A DNA stretch of 64,000 nucleotides, taken from Agapanthus africanus (lineage: Eukaryota; Streptophyta; Magnoliopsida; Asparagales; Amaryllidaceae). Shown here in pieces: positions 34,837 through 46,616 of this stretch. The notes under the pieces are model-generated. The model saw nothing but the letters and a program-made list of their open reading frames with translations, was not told where the DNA came from and did no database searches. Within the stretch, counting starts at the first letter, position 1. Every line of letters begins with the position of its first letter. The position numbers and the translations under genes are program-made. The DNA lies in assembly GCA_030015575.1 (NCBI GenBank), contig JASDDO010000018.1, positions 377,079,908 to 377,143,907 on the forward strand. The letters run 5' to 3'.

Positions 34837-36784
34837 TGTTAGTGTTTATGCCCTAGAGGCCATTACTGTATCATACTAGTTTTTATATTACTTAATGGAA
34901 GCTTGGGATATTCACAGTTGTATTGACAGTCTTGCTAAAAAATGGTAGAATGCTACTTGGTTTGTGTCTACTTTAATATGTGCATATGTTTCTTTTAACA
35001 TATCGCTTATACATATTAGTAGAGCCCTTAAGATCTTTGCTTGATTACCAGCGTTGTGATGGTAGTCACACTAGTGGGGGCTGGGTAGTCTATAAGCAAC
35101 ATCCTATACAGGTCCCTGGTCATAGGATTATTGAGACAGGGCATTGATACTCCGAAGTAGACTGGTGTATACGCTTCTCATCCACACATAGGGAGATGGT
35201 CTGTCCCACAGCCATCAGTACGTCGTACTGGAGATAGTATGCAGGTGCTTATTAGGTTACGGGTATACCGGATAGGACTCGCCGGGAACCAAAGGTTGGT
35301 TTTATACCCATCGTCAGATAGCAGTTCCCAGGTGACATGAGTACAGCTTAGTCCGTCGACTTGACACTGCTACTTCACCTCGGGTGCGTCCCACTGTACT
35401 TAGATTACTACCCTACCATGGCTCAAAGGAGTCGTACAAATAGGTAGTAGTTGGGTGCAGTCCCGAAGCACTTGGAGGCAGTGGCGGTTAGACAGGATTC
35501 GTCTCTCCCGGTATTGGGGGTTGATATCGCGCTGTGTAGGGATGGCCATTATGCAAAGTCCCTGGCCAGGGCAAGTGAGATTTACTGGTAGGTTCCAGTA
35601 GTTTCTCAAGGTGTAATGGGCTTCACTCCGACACGACTTATACCGCTATTAGGGGTCTGACGTTTACTGCCCCCCTAGGCCCGATATGCGATAGTCCAAG
35701 ACGAACAGACCGGACTGTACGGAGATTGTCACATCAGGCTCAGTAGGAGTTCGGATGGGTTTCTTCATCGTCCTTCTTATCGACATCTACCTTGGGACCG
35801 TTACGTACAGCTAGTACCGCTTGCGGCCTGTGGTTAAACCCACTACCAGCGTAGTGTCGAGTCTTTAGAGTCCCACACAGAGAGTTTCCCTGCACCGGGA
35901 AAAAGGTGTAGAGGCCGTATGGTTTTACGGCAGGGCCGCGATCACTTACGTACACTTGTGCACGTATTATGATCGGACAAATAATACTAGCGGGCTTTGG
36001 TTTAAGACAGATTCTAGTATTATACAGATGGATTTATTCAGTCAGAGATTATCCGTGTTTTTCGGAAATACGGATGGGAGGGGCAGCCTTGTAATTTGTC
36101 GGGAAGCTTCTAGAAGAAGATGACTCATTTGTTTTTATTTCTTTATGGATTAAACACAAATGAGGTGGAGAGATGAGTTGTAAGTTTTCATTAAATGTTT
36201 AATGACTCATGAGGTGATTCACCCTTAGTATTAAATGAAGCTCACAAGATATTTCTAGATATTTGATCAAGAGATATTTGTATGCTTCATTATATTCTTT
36301 CAAGAGTTATTATTCATAGGATTATCACAAAAGCTTTCTCTCTCCTCAAGTCTTCATCCTCTTCCTCAAACGCTAATAGCTCTCATGCGTTGAGAAACCT
36401 AGGGTTTAAGTGACTAAGTAATCCATCTAACTACTCTACACCCTCTAGGACTTCTAGATTAGCGATCTAGAAGCCGCAGTTATCTCAGATTCGAGATCGG
36501 AGCTCGGACTATAGACTCTCGGGTGGATCGTCTTTGACTCGAGGTGGCCGTTGAGGTGCCCTTGTTCCATAGAGCCTACGAGGTGTGGAGGATAGCGATG
36601 AAGACCCGTAGAACAAATAACATGAGGTATAACTTTGAATCCGAGTAGTTAAACCTTTCGTAGTTTGTTAGTAATGGTTTAGACACGATCCGTGTGCTCA
36701 AGTCCGTGTTACGAAGATTTGATAATTGTTTTTCATATATTCCGCCTCCCCGCAAGCTCGTGGGGTGCGTGACATGGACTTACA
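34837..36784 (+). repeat. copia B 3' LTR
   Basis: It is 1948 bp, TGTTAG to TTACA. It keeps the ~74-base segment missing from the 5' LTR (about 35772-35846). It carries the same GCCGTA/TACGGC hairpin at 35914-35931. The target duplication GTAGT follows at 36785. Confidence 0.92.
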
Positions 36785-39365
36785 GTAGTGACATGGCAAT
36801 TATCGATGATGAAGTGTGTGAGCCTACAGTCTGTGTGCGTGTAACATACGCATCATCGATAATGGTGTAGGTGTACTATCACAGGTATAAGTAGTACAAT
36901 GTGAAAACATGAGTGCATCATAAGGTAAATCTTCAGCTAGAAGCTATAAGGTATACATATCTAACATGGTCGAGTCGGTGAATCTATCAATCGACATCCA
37001 GCCTAACAACATTGCGTACGGTATAATCCATCGTACGAGAACCTCTAGTCAAGGGTATGGATCAATCATCAAGTCAAACTCATCATGCACGGAAAATCAT
37101 CGTACGGCGGCATTAAGCTAATAGGGATCCTATCATCCTATACGACAAATGAGGGTACGGCCTAATATCACGTACGGCCTATCATCCATGATTCACAACA
37201 TTCTTTATATATATATATATCCCTATATACCTATGTCCCAGGTCACATCCGCAATAATCTTATATCAGGGGACCGGCAGGGTATAAATCATCTCGATCGA
37301 CTCGCATCCGTATACCATCATATCATCATATCATCATCTCACCATATCATCATATCCGTCTTATATTCTTTCGTCGCATTTATATCTCACATCATGTCAA
37401 GTTTACATAAACATTCTATCTCTACTATAAGTATAAATATCTAATCTAACATACATACCCGAACTATACAAGCAGAATTTTAATAGAAGCAAATCGTAGT
37501 TTTTGAAAATAGGAGTTACGGTGTTTTTAAGGAAAAGATATCATTTGAAAATCTATAACGTCCCTTAAGGTATCTGTTTAAAAGATGCATACGTTTCTAC
37601 AGTTTAGAAATAGGTATGGTTCGGATGACACATCTACGTCGACTATCTAGTCCTATAGTACCCTAAACGGTAATATCGTCAAATATCATCCTCAAATACC
37701 GTCATCACATATTAGCCGTATTATATCACTTCTAACTATCCTTAGTTTCTAATATGGTTTTACTAACTATCATTTAGCTCTAACCCTAGTTTCCTAATCT
37801 AGGTTTCCTTAACCACATTCTATAAATCAGTTTCCATCAAAACTTTGCGGGGGTGCTACACGCCATCCACCCGACTTCCCCGGTAGATATAGATCAACTC
37901 ACCGTGGTCTTCGCTTGCCGAAGTCGTTGACGCCACACTCCGTTGCCTCGGAATCCATGTGAAGGTACCTACAATAATAAACAATCGCAATGTGTATTAA
38001 AATCAAGGCGGAAAACCAAAACAGCACACGTTTCGCTCATAGGTTAAAACCTATAGCTTCGCGTGCAAAACACGAAAAATTACCCCTAGTCATTGATGTA
38101 CAAACATTCAACCACCAAAAACAAATCTAAATGTCAAGAATTAGCATTTCAAAATACGGAAAACATAGCCTAAAACACACCAAAGTGCTCCCAGATTTTA
38201 CCCTAGACCAAATTGGTCAATTCTGCATATGGGGTTGTTCTAGATATCTGATAAGGAAGCTATGTTCCAAAAATCACACAAAAACACCCCTACTTGGCCG
38301 CAATTTGCGGCCAAATGTAATAAATCTGCGGCTTGGAAGTGTAGGTTTAGGCTCGGGTCTTTGTGGTAGCTTCCTAGGTGCATGCATGTGTCACCGTGTT
38401 TGCAAAATTATTTTTTTTGGTCTCGGGTTACTCCAGATTCCCATATACCCTCACAAATTAACACAAAACCGACATGAACTCAAATCCCAAATCCGTATTT
38501 TGGTTTCCCATACTGAATCTCAGGTCTTGCACAGCCACAAGAGTTCGCTAAAACCATCTTTAAACCCAAACCTTCTCTAAGGATTTCTATCTCCACAACC
38601 ACCCAACCAATTCAACTTCTAATTGATCTAAAACACAAGAAAACTAAAAATTAACTAAGTGGAAGTGATTATACCTCATGGTTACACCCGTGCAAAACCT
38701 TAGATCTTCAATGTTGTCAAAATCCCACTTTTCTTGGTCCATTGGGTAGAGGTTGAAGAGGTGATCCTTTTTTGTGAAAGGGGTATAGGATTTTGGTGGA
38801 GATTTAGAGATGGATTTAGGGTTCTTTGAGGAAGGAAGTGAGGTTGGAGAATGAAGAAGAAGGAGGATAAAATGACAGGCCAAGGGTTTGGCAGCAGCCC
38901 CCCCTCTCTCTCACTATTATTCACACACTCTCTCTCTCTCCAAAAGTCTACCTAACCTAATCATTATGTCCCCTTTTTGACTTTTCCTTTTTTCTTTTCT
39001 CACCACCAGTAAACCATAACACATAACCCAAAAGAAATGAAACATGTAACCAAATGAAACATGTCATGGTGCACTAACTATGAAAAATGTAGAAATACGG
39101 ATTTGGCTTAATCGCGATTAACAGTACACTAATCGGGTTTTTATCAAAACTGCGTATAATAAATTTTAAAATTGCCAAATCCGTTAAATATATTTTTAAA
39201 TGAATAAATCATTTTAATTTCCATTTATTTCACAATTATTGGTATATATTCATACCCTTTTTCGAAAACCCCAATTTCGCAAATCGGGCAGTTTTCGGGA
39301 AAAATATTATTTCAATATTAAATTCCAAAAATAATATTTTATATTTTCTGAAATGTTACAGTGTC

Positions 39366-39975
39366 GATCGCCAGTCTGTTTTACTGACTCCACGAGAGCA
39401 GGATTTTTGGACCCCACTAGTCTAGAGACTTCGGAAAAGATCCAGTTGATTCAAGTCAGGATGAGAGCAGCCCAGTGCAGACAAAAGTCTTATGCCGACC
39501 ATGGTGGTCGCAGACTTGAGTTCACAGTGGGAGATCATGGATTCCTACGGATTTTTCCGATGAATGGCGTGTTAAGTTTGGGGAAGCTTAGTCCCAGAAT
39601 TGTTGGTCCTTTTGAGATCCTTGAAGCGAGTTAGTACCGTTGCCTATAATTTGGCACTTCCGCCCAGATTTTTGAGTATTCACCCCATATTCCTTGTGTC
39701 GATACTTTACAAATACCTTCATGACCTTTCTCACATGATTCAACATCTGACCATTTAGGTTTGACGCGATCTTTTCGTTCACCGGCAGCCGATAGTGTTA
39801 GTGGATCGGCGTGTGTAGAAACTTCGGTCATGGGTCTTGCCATCTGTGGAGGTTTCCTTTGGCGTAGCCATCTAGTGAAGAGATCACTTGGGAGGCTGCG
39901 AGCGAGATGTAGGAGTTTTGCACTCATCTATTTGAAGGTATGCATAGTAAGAATTTTAATCCGGGGACGAATTTT
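39366..39975 (+). pseudogene. pol: G1 pol, second part: integrase C-terminus and chromodomain
   Basis: It continues directly after solo LTR S: CRSPVC, then TSEKIQLIQVRMRAAQCRQK, SYADHGGRRLEF and VGDHGFLR, the GPY/F-type end (PRIVGPFEILEAS) and a stop near 39633. Beyond, a different frame gives PIVLVDRR, LPSVEVSFG and RDHLGGCERDV, which match the pattern of a plant chromovirus chromodomain with several stops. This tail would direct insertion into heterochromatin in a live element. Here it is dead. Confidence 0.82.
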
Positions 39976-39976
39976 C

Positions 39977-39991
39977 TTTAAGGGGGAAGAT
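39977..39991 (+). other. G1 polypurine tract
   Basis: TTTAAGGGGGAAGAT immediately before the TGTAACACC LTR start. Confidence 0.85.
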
Positions 39992-40367
39992 TGTAACACC
40001 TTAGGATTTCGATTAGTGTTAATTAAGCGATAGTGCGGGTTTTCGTTAATATGTTTACCAATTTGGTACCCTCACATTTTTATAATATTTAATTAATAAT
40101 TTATTTTTATTTGTTATGGCTTGCACACACTTGTGCATGTTAATGTGAGGGTGTGCTTGTGTAAGTCTTGTTTAGTGACCATGACAACCTTAAGCTAATC
40201 CAATCCTTTGATTAAACCTTAACCTAGCATTTAACCCTAAACCCTTGATATTTTGAGTGAGGAGGAGATATTTTCCTTTGTGTCTTGGTTTGGAGAGGAG
40301 GTGGCATGGTGGCTCATGTGAGAGCATGCTTGCATTTATGGTGATGGTGCACTCACCCTTATCCTCA

Positions 40368-40408
<41 letters not shown>

Positions 40409-41448
40409 ATCTCACCCTCTCTCATTCTCACTTCACTTATCTCATTCTCATTGTTTCCTTCATCTCTCATTCACTCTCAACTGAACACTCACCTTTCCTT
40501 CACTAAACCTTCACTAATCTTCACCAAAACATCACCAAATCACTTCATAAACCTTGTTTTGCCTCTTGGATACCTTGGAGCTTAAGAAGCTAGGATCTTT
40601 GAGCTTGTGGGAGTAGGTAATGATCTCTATCTGTTAAGTAGGTCCTTTTAGTGATGCGTAGCTTATTCGTTTCAGTTTAGAACGCTTAAAGTTTAGTTTC
40701 GTGCACATATCGTATTTTTAGTGTCATATTGTGATATCTGTGATCTGCTGTGACCCAGTGTGTGTACTAGAAAATCTAGCAGTGTAGTGGTGTTGTACCT
40801 GAGACCCTAAGCTTTCACCTGAAGCACGAACCCCATCCCCTCAGATTTGGCCGGCGACACTCAGGTAAATTCCGGCGAGCTCGGTTCTTAGGTGGAGTTT
40901 AGGCATGGTTTTTGGTGGGAGCTGTCTGCAGTTATTTAAGTGTGTTTGGTCTTGCTGGATTTTTATGTTTTTACTGTATACAAAATCTGGGATCACTTTG
41001 CTAGTTTCCAGCATTACAAATACGTGTGTTATGTTATCCGACACGGTGCGTGTACTTTTTGTAGCTTTGGCTCTTGGGTTGGTCTTGTAGTGTCGCTATG
41101 CACGTTAGCCACTAGACGAACACTTGAGAGTATATTTGGAGTTGGTACGTCGGTCAAACATAGTTTGTACGTGTTATTAGTCGATTGCTAATATACACTT
41201 GTTATTATTGTTCTATAATCTTAGGGACGCAGGCGAGGACTTCGGACGCTGCAAAGAAGGGAAAGCAAGTGGTTGGCTTTACTTAGCCCAAGATCATCAG
41301 TAAGTAGATTTAACATCTACAGGAGAATCGCCCGCATGGCGATATGCGTCTGGGCTAGATTTAATAATATGATTTTTGATATTAAGTATATGGACATTGA
41401 TTGTGCATGTGTACCTTCGTTGCATACCTCATTTTCCTATTGTATATA
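39992..41448 (+). repeat. G1 3' LTR, first part
   Basis: It begins TGTAACACC and matches 17651-19092. The CT run is expanded here (about 40370-40406) relative to the 5' LTR. It is cut at the ATATA target of copia C and resumes at 51884. Confidence 0.92.
41444..41448. repeat. Target site duplication of copia C, left copy (ATATA)
   Basis: ATATA recurs at 51879-51883. The empty site is preserved at the same point of the G1 5' LTR (about 19088-19100), which directly confirms the insertion. Confidence 0.95.
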
Positions 41449-43620
41449 TGTTAGTGTATATGCCCTAGAGGCCATTACTGTATCATACTAGTTTGTATAT
41501 TACTTAATGGAAGCTTGGGATATTCACCTTGTATATACAATCTTGCTCAAAATAGTAGTATGCTACTTGGTTTGTTTCTACTTCAATGTGTACATGTGTT
41601 TATTTTTGTATATCGCCTATACACATTAGTGGAGCCCTTAGGATCTTTGCTTGATTACCAGCGATGTGATGGCCGTCACACTAGTGGGGCTGGGTAATCT
41701 ATAAGCACATCCTTATGCAGGTCCCTGGTCGCAGGACTATCGAGACAGGGCATCGATACTCCGGAGTAGACCAGCGCATGCGCTTCTCATCCCAGTGTGG
41801 GAGACGATCTGTCCCACAGCCGTCAGTACGTCGTACTTGAGATAGTATGCGGATGCTCGTTAGGTTACGGGTACACTGGACAGGACTCGTCGGGAACTGA
41901 CTAGTTGGTATTATGCCTATCGTCAGTTATCAGTTCCCAGGTGACATGAGTACAGCTTAGTCCGCTGACTTGACACTGTCACTTCGCCTCGAGTGTGTTC
42001 CCACTGTACTTTGATCACTACCCTACCACGGCTCAAAGGAGTCGTGCAAACAGGTAGTGGTTGGGTGCAGTCCCGAAGCACTTGGAGGCAGTGACGGTTA
42101 TAGAGGATTCGTCTCTCCCGGTATTGGGGGTTGACATCGCGCTGTGTCTAGGAGAGCCATTACACGAGTAGTCCCTGGCCAGGGCAAACGAGATATACTG
42201 GTAGGCTTCCAGTGTTATCTCAGGGTGTTTTGGGCTTTGCTCCGGCACGACTTGTACCGCTATTGGGGGACTGACGTTTACCGCCCCCTAGGCCCGCCAT
42301 GCGATGTATCAGACGAACAGACCGGACTGTACGGAGAATGTCACATTCAGGCTCGGTAGGAGTTCAGATGGGTTTCGCCTCGTCGGTCTTCTTGTCGGCA
42401 TTACCTTGGGACCGTTACGCACAGCTAGTGCCGCTTGCGGTCTGTGGTTAAACCCACTGCCAGCGTAGTGTCGAGTCTTTAGAGTCCCACACAGAAAGCT
42501 TTTCGCCTTTAGGCAAAAGAGTAGAGGTCGCATGGTATTGCGACAGGTCGCATGGTTTTGCGACAGGGTTCGGTCACATCCGTGGACTTGTGCACGTACA
42601 GTGTCCGGACAGTCTGCACTAGCGGGCTTTGGTTTAAGCCAGATCCTAGTGTACCTTTTGGGATTGGATTTATCCAGTGTGCATTCATGTTCCTCGGAAC
42701 GCGGATGCGGGTGCGTATGCACAGTTGACAGGGAGACAGAGGCAGCGGATTCTCATTAGGGTTGTTGACAGTTAACCGTTGACTATTTGACTTTTTGTTC
42801 AACCCTAATGAGAATATGATATGTGATTAACTATTATATTAATTAAGTATTATGGTGACATGGTTGTTGACTTGCTGACTTTGTTGACTTGTTGACTTTT
42901 GTTGACTTGTTGACTTTGTTGACCGGTTGACTAGGCTTGACTAGTTGACCATCATGATAACCATAGCCATCATTTCATGGCAAAGACTTTTGTTTGCTTG
43001 CTCATTTGTGTAAAATGAGTGCATGAAATGATATGGTTATGGTTGCTTCAACCATCACATAAGACTTATTTGGTATGATGAGTTATCATGACTTTGGATT
43101 ATGAGAGGGTGAGAGACAAAATACTTGCTCATTCTTTCTTGCTCACTCTCTCTCTTGTTCTTGAGCTCTCCTTTTGCTCTCACCCTCTTGCTCTTGCTCC
43201 CTCTCTTTAATCTATGGTTCTCTTGTCTCATGAGTTGAGAATCAAGAACCATAGATAAAATCCCACACAAACTATTCTCTACTCATTCTAGTTCACAAGG
43301 TTTAGCAAACCGAGTGAACTAGTTTCTTCAAAGAACGAAGAAGGAGCCAAAGGTTGGAGCTTTCAGGTGGATCTATCTTCGGCGTACGGAGACAACGAGA
43401 AGAAGCCAATCCGGACCACCATCGGAGCTTGAAGACGAAGGAGTTCAAGACAAGCAAGGTATAACCCCCTAACCGAGTAGCTAGAAACTCATAGTTAGGT
43501 TGTTAGATAGATGTTTAACCAAGATCCGGGTTTTAGGTCCATGTTACCACCTCCGTAAAAATCGTTTTTTACCAAATTCCGCATTCCCGAAAGTACCGGG
43601 AGAGGTAGCATGGACTTACA
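41449..43620 (+). repeat. copia C 5' LTR
   Basis: It is 2172 bp, TGTTAGTGTATATGCC to GGACTTACA. It contains two tandem hairpins GTCGCA/TGCGAC (42527-42564), a 16-bp inverted repeat (42749-42764 with 42800-42815) and a cluster of TTGAC motifs (42765-42950). A candidate splice donor, AAGGTATAAC, is near 43458. Confidence 0.94.
42765..42950 (+). promoter_or_regulatory. W-box-like TTGAC cluster in copia C LTR
   Basis: Twelve TTGAC cores, most as TTGACT or TTGACC, lie within 186 bases; three fall inside the loop of the 16-bp inverted repeat. TTGAC(C/T) is the core bound by WRKY factors, which act in defence and stress. The matching 3' LTR cluster (51023-51208) has fourteen. Response to WRKY factors is inferred. 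Confidence 0.55.
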
Positions 43621-43621
43621 G

Positions 43622-43634
43622 TGGTATCAGAGCC
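43622..43634 (+). other. copia C primer binding site
   Basis: TGGTATCAGAGCC one base after the 5' LTR. Confidence 0.95.
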
Positions 43635-45722
43635 TAGTTAAACTCTATCTAACATGTTAGCAAGTAACTAGAAGATCGATCAAAGAAAAAGTCCCGAAAA
43701 CGAACCCCAAAAATTCGAGTTTCTGTCGATTTTTTTACTGTTCAAAAGTTGATTATTTTAACACTTAAAATCGGCTCAGGGTTTTTAAAAGCCACTGTAG
43801 AAAAATGACGAAGAGATCCCCCTAAACGACCGCGGAAACGCGGCAATAGCTTGCTATTGCCGCGGTTCCGCGGCCTCATTGGCCCCTCTCTGGTGTTTCT
43901 TTGCTACAGTGTGGTTCTGGGGGTATTTTGGGAATTTTGGTACATGTATTTTCAACCCAGATTTTCCAGAACGAAAATTTTATTTTGGGGTCCCGAAAAT
44001 CCGTATTTTTGATCGAACTTCTAAAAGACTTAAGCTAACGGGTTTTCTGTAATGTGATATTTGTATTGAACGTCTACTAATCGCTATATGTCGATTAGTG
44101 GGAGTTATACAAATCTGTGATCTGTAATATTGCTGGAATGTGTATATGAATATGTTGGATTGTCGCGGGTGAATAGCCGGGGGTTGTGAGACGAGAGTTT
44201 TCTTTTCTTTCAATTCATGTAAATTTGTAAATTGATGTAATAATTATTTGTATGGCCGCACAACCGGGTCGGGGTTGTAGCCGTCATTGTATAATTTCTT
44301 TTTACTGTTTTTGCTCCTAGGATAGACCCATGGAGGGGGTGCACAAACTACCGGGTATGCCGAAGTGTCGAGTGGCCTACTCATGGAGATGAGGGAGGTT
44401 GCTACGCTTCGGGTACTTGGCGGGTAGTTTGCCGCACCCGTAGGGGTCTTGGGTGGGGTATTGGCTATTCACCGCGACCGTGTAATCTGTCTTTCGTTAC
44501 AGGCTCGTACGAATTACAGATTCCTAGTATATCCAATGTATTCATCTTTGATCTGAAATGTTTATCATTGCAGTATATCTATATATGATATTATTTAGGC
44601 GTTGCTTATGTTTTACAGACGCGCTAGCCCAGCCCCCGCTCTGTCGTTAGTTAAGTAACCTAACGGGTAATGACGGGGCCCAGTGGCGAATGCGAATGGC
44701 ATAAGCGTACGTCATATTTTGGTTGTTTTCTGCAATGGTAGGATTAAATGATGGGACGCATTAAAAGAACTAATGCAAGAATATCACGCATTAAAAGAAC
44801 TAATGCAAGATAATAAACCAAGTTAAAGTCGTTGGAACACTTTCGAAAAACCACTCGGTTCTTTTCAAAACCAACTTTTAAATGCGGAGCTTGAGCCACT
44901 CCTTTTAAAAGCTATCTCGTTCCATCGACCAAATCAAGTTCACTACATTCACGGTTTTGCCAAAACCATCCGTAGCCCTCCGTCGTTTCACATGAATAGT
45001 CAATAGTATTCAAGCTGTGTATGTTGGCCAAAATCAAGGCACAGTGATTGGTAGCTATTGGGTGTTCATGTATAGCATAGATAGATGCGTTGGTTTGGGA
45101 CAGCCGTACTGCCATTTTGGCCAAAGCCAAGGGTAGGTACGGATGGATCCAAATTAACCTGGATAATGACGGGTAGAACTTGACATGTGACTTATGATAT
45201 TTTGGCCAAAGTCAAGGTCATAAGAGCATGGGGCGAAAATCCATATCGGGAGTTTCATAAGTACTGAAACTTGCTAGATTTTCATACCATTTGGAGTGTG
45301 ATGATTCTGGTAGGATTCCTTCAGTTTCGTCACGCGATGATATTTGGATCCCGATCCTACTGTGAGTATATGCTACTCCTCGGGAAATTTCTCACTAAAC
45401 GATCAATGCTATAAACCTAGTAGGTGCCTAGAAAGGTGTTAGCGGGGCTACGCCCCCAGGGAAAAGAGGTTCTTTAATTAAGGAACTTCGCGAAAGCATT
45501 GGAAAACCTCCCTCGAAGTACCGACACCAGCCTGGCTGAACAGTTAAGCAAGTATTGTGCGGTGGGATTGATCCCGACTAATTCTTCCTTTATGGTTTGA
45601 GGAAGGATTCGAGAAACAGTGGGAGCCATCCTGTTTAGACAAACTAAAAACCACTCTAAACTTGTAAGAGCATCATGCTGAGTGTTTCTTCTTCTCTCTC
45701 CTAATTGCAGCGACCAATCGAC
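43635..45722 (+). other. copia C untranslated leader with ordered hairpins
   Basis: No gene is seen. Structures in order: CCGCGGAA/TTCCGCGG around CGCGGCAATAG/CTATTGCCGCG (43830-43873); nested AAACTACC/GGTAGTTT (44345-44352 with 44423-44430) and CGAAG/CTTCG; GGTTTTGCCAAAACC (44953-44967); three GGCC loops at 45024-45039, 45117-45132 and 45202-45217, the first on a long stem (44991-45006 with 45055-45070) plus CTGTG/CACAG, the third on CTTATGA/TCATAAG; AGTTTC/GAAACT (45251-45271); and GCGAAAGC near 45491. A pyrimidine tract and TTGCAG (45705-45710) just before the gag ATG resemble a 3' splice site. Confidence 0.75.
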
Positions 45723-46616
45723 ATGACTGGACTTAAGTTACTTCTAGATAAAAACATACTGACAGGGCCAAACTACAAAGATTGGCTCAGGAATGTCAAA
45801 ATGGCAATCACTTACGACAAGCTGGGGTATCTTCTTACCACCAAAGCTCCCCCTGTCCCTGGTCCCACTTCCAGCGTCGCGGATAAGGAAATCCGCAAGA
45901 CTTGGGAGATTGACAGCGCGAAGGCCAAGTGCCTCGTACTTGCCTCGATGGACAACGAACATCAGAGGAGGCACGAGAATATGGACCTTGAATCCATATT
46001 TCTCCATACAAAAGAACTGTATGGAGAGCAATCTCGTATCGCAAGATACGAAGCGTCGAAAAAGTTATTCTCGACAAAGATGGCCGTCGGATCATCAGTA
46101 GCCGAGCACGTGCTAAAGATGATCAGCTACATTGAGGAGCTCGCGGACCTAGGGACCACATTGGAGAGTGAACTCTATACGGACATAGTTCTCCAGTCCC
46201 TTCCTTCCACTTACGCCCAGTTCATACTGAACTTCAACTTACAAGAAAAAGATGTTGAACTTTCAGAGCTCCTCAACATGCTGAGGAGCGCAGAGGGCAC
46301 CCTAAAGAAAGGTAGGGAAACATCCACTTTGTTTGTAGGAGGATCATCTTCTTCTAGGTCCAAGGCGAAAGCCAAGGGAAAGAAGAAGAAAGCCCGCGCC
46401 AAACCAAGGGGCGGTGTTAGTAAAGTGGATACGAAGGGAAAAACAAAAGCAACAAAGAAAGCGGGGAAGCTTGTGGATAAGGATGAATGCTTCTTTTGTC
46501 ATAAGAAAGGTCACTGGAAGAATGATTGCAGGGCTTGGAAAGCCAGGACACAGGAATTAAGCAAGTTGCAGCTTCAGCTTCAGGTGTGTATGTTATTGAA
46601 AACTGTCTTTCAATAA
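45723..46616 (+). CDS. gag: copia C Gag polyprotein
   Basis: About 297 residues from ATG 45723, the first in-frame ATG after the leader. The N-terminal LTGPNYKDWLRNVKM and MDLESIFLHTKELYGEQS segments are of the copia gag (UBN2/DUF4219-like) type. A lysine-rich linker near residues 220-265 precedes the CCHC zinc knuckle CFFCHKKGHWKNDC (about residues 258-271). Gag forms the virus-like particle and binds genomic RNA. The frame ends at 46616 because a one-base loss near 46550, relative to copy B, puts protease in the -1 frame. In B gag and protease share one frame, so a plain indel is likelier than programmed frameshifting. Confidence 0.9.
   Translation: MTGLKLLLDKNILTGPNYKDWLRNVKMAITYDKLGYLLTTKAPPVPGPTSSVADKEIRKTWEIDSAKAKCLVLASMDNEHQRRHENMDLESIFLHTKELYGEQSRIARYEASKKLFSTKMAVGSSVAEHVLKMISYIEELADLGTTLESELYTDIVLQSLPSTYAQFILNFNLQEKDVELSELLNMLRSAEGTLKKGRETSTLFVGGSSSSRSKAKAKGKKKKARAKPRGGVSKVDTKGKTKATKKAGKLVDKDECFFCHKKGHWKNDCRAWKARTQELSKLQLQLQVCMLLKTVFQ

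Larger units (their letters stand above)
27028..36784 (+). mobile_element. copia element B, complete structure
   Basis: 5' LTR 27028-28892, PBS 28894-28906, leader to 30975, gag-pol 30976-34822, polypurine stretch, 3' LTR 34837-36784, and a 5-bp duplication. It is inserted in solo LTR S. The LTRs differ by scattered substitutions and two indels, so B is older than C. Coding regions carry several inactivating changes, so movement would need proteins from elsewhere. Confidence 0.93.
24933..39360 (-). mobile_element. S: solo gypsy LTR, minus strand, split by copia B
   Basis: On the minus strand it starts TGTAACATTTC at 39360 and ends GGTCGTGACA at 24933, with a 5-bp duplication on both sides and no PBS or internal region. 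It is therefore a solo LTR left by LTR-LTR recombination. Parts are 36790-39360 and 24933-27027, about 4.67 kb in total, which is long. It shares the GAGTTGCCAACTC block (25607-25619) and the GGTCGTGACA end with G1's LTR, so it is a related but distinct chromovirus family. 37200-39300 is AT-rich and I see no gene in it. Confidence 0.88.

Noticed and set aside
38131..38580. 149-codon open frame inside solo LTR S
   Set aside because: It lies within the LTR, is on the opposite strand to the element, has no recognisable domain, and its composition follows the AT-rich LTR.
46541..46616. Programmed -1 frameshift between gag and pol in C
   Set aside because: Copy B has gag and protease in one frame, and C differs there by a one-base loss. 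There is no slippery heptamer with a downstream pseudoknot that I can defend.
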